A DNA stretch of 64,000 bases from an uncultured Bacteroidales bacterium (GTDB taxonomy: Bacteria; Bacteroidota; Bacteroidia; Bacteroidales; F082): the NCBI GenBank assembly GCA_937926515.1, contig CALAZZ010000146.1, forward strand, positions 5,975-69,974, given 5' to 3'. The position numbers were made by a program, and so were the translations under genes. Below, one piece after another: positions 63,831 through 64,000 of this stretch. Every line of letters begins with the position of its first letter. Positions within the stretch are counted from its first letter, which is position 1. The notes under the pieces are model-generated. The model had not been told where the DNA came from, searched no databases, and was given only the letters and a program-made list of their open reading frames with translations.

Positions 63831-64000
63831 CTCAAATGCCAGGGATTTGCGAGTCCTGAAAAGGAGTGCGCAGCACTCCTTTTAGGGGCGAAGCAATCCT
63901 GTGGATTATCTTTCTGCGTGTTTGAAGGATTCCCTTTAACCCGAAAGGGTTCATTTGATGTACTTGTGTTTCGGAAAAACAAGCTGCAAAGAGTGAACCG
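63603..64000. other. 398-base end region with a doubtful frame and a long hairpin
   Basis: After ftsE no certain gene is seen. It contains the doubtful frame 63582-63830, the long inverted repeat 63843-63899, and a smaller repeat CCCTTT/AAAGGG near 63932-63949. The last 50 bases show no gene start. Confidence 0.5.
63843..63899. repeat. Long imperfect hairpin with a perfect 11-base core
   Basis: AAAAGGAGTGC (63859-63869) pairs perfectly with GCACTCCTTTT (63873-63883) around a 3-base loop. The arms extend outward: GGATTTGC on the left and GCAATCC on the right also pair with one bulge. The core T run would let it end transcription in either direction, but the outer arms make it look more like a REP-type repeat element. 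Confidence 0.55.

Noticed and set aside
1..64000. Search for tRNA, rRNA, CRISPR arrays, insertion sequences and prophage genes
   Set aside because: No cloverleaf-like intergenic segment, no regularly spaced repeats, and no transposase, integrase or phage structural gene was recognised.

Overview
The window reads as chromosomal DNA of a member of the Bacteroidota. The evidence is a type IX secretion system (T9SS) block with PorV, two PorU-type sortases, a PorP/SprF-family protein and the lipoprotein GldJ; many lipoproteins with a short lipobox; a secreted protein with a C-terminal T9SS sorting domain; and repeated use of the Bacteroidota -7 promoter element TAnnTTTG instead of Shine-Dalgarno signals. 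A tungsten-type aldehyde ferredoxin oxidoreductase points to an anaerobic or facultative life. The genus cannot be read from the sequence. No rRNA, tRNA, CRISPR array, prophage or insertion sequence was recognised.

Layout. 1-6.3 kb: leftward housekeeping and transport genes (partial lipoprotein, helix-hairpin-helix membrane protein, sodium-dependent transporter, beta-carbonic anhydrase, MacB/FtsX-like permease, uracil phosphoribosyltransferase, FemAB/GNAT-like protein). 6.8-10.7 kb: polysaccharide deacetylase-like protein, dnaX, TatD-type hydrolase. 10.7-20.1 kb: glycan and carbohydrate genes (glycosylasparaginase, FucP/NagP-type sugar transporter, PQQ-type sugar dehydrogenase lipoprotein, T9SS-secreted beta-helix protein, alpha/beta hydrolase lipoprotein, GH2 beta-mannosidase lipoprotein). 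20.4-23.8 kb: aldehyde ferredoxin oxidoreductase with a divergent MoaD/ThiS-like carrier and a SanA-like protein.

23.8-43.1 kb is a long envelope-glycan type locus. It holds a TylF-type methyltransferase, an MBOAT O-acyltransferase, five large multi-spanning membrane proteins (four clearly paralogous), two GT2 glycosyltransferases of the polyprenyl-phosphate sugar synthase type, a SAM methyltransferase, an FrhB-like iron-sulfur protein, an AglD/UPF0104 flippase-like protein and an NAD-dependent epimerase. A DUF4160/DUF2442 pair sits between the intact GT2 gene and a decayed copy of that gene's 3' end.

43.1-56.3 kb is the T9SS block: porV, porU and a second porU-like gene point left; a porP/sprF-type gene, gldJ and murF point right. 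An intrinsic terminator separates gldJ from murF. 56.3-64 kb holds anmK, an ExbB-ExbD-TonB trio, folC, a CoA-binding protein, a PlsC-type acyltransferase, a lipoprotein, ftsE and a long terminal hairpin.

The strongest candidate for an undescribed system is the 24-43 kb locus with its four paralogous GT-C-like membrane proteins, directly beside a T9SS block with a duplicated sortase. A working model (inference only) is that the locus builds a lipid-carried glycan used on the cell surface, possibly the anchor to which sortases join secreted proteins.
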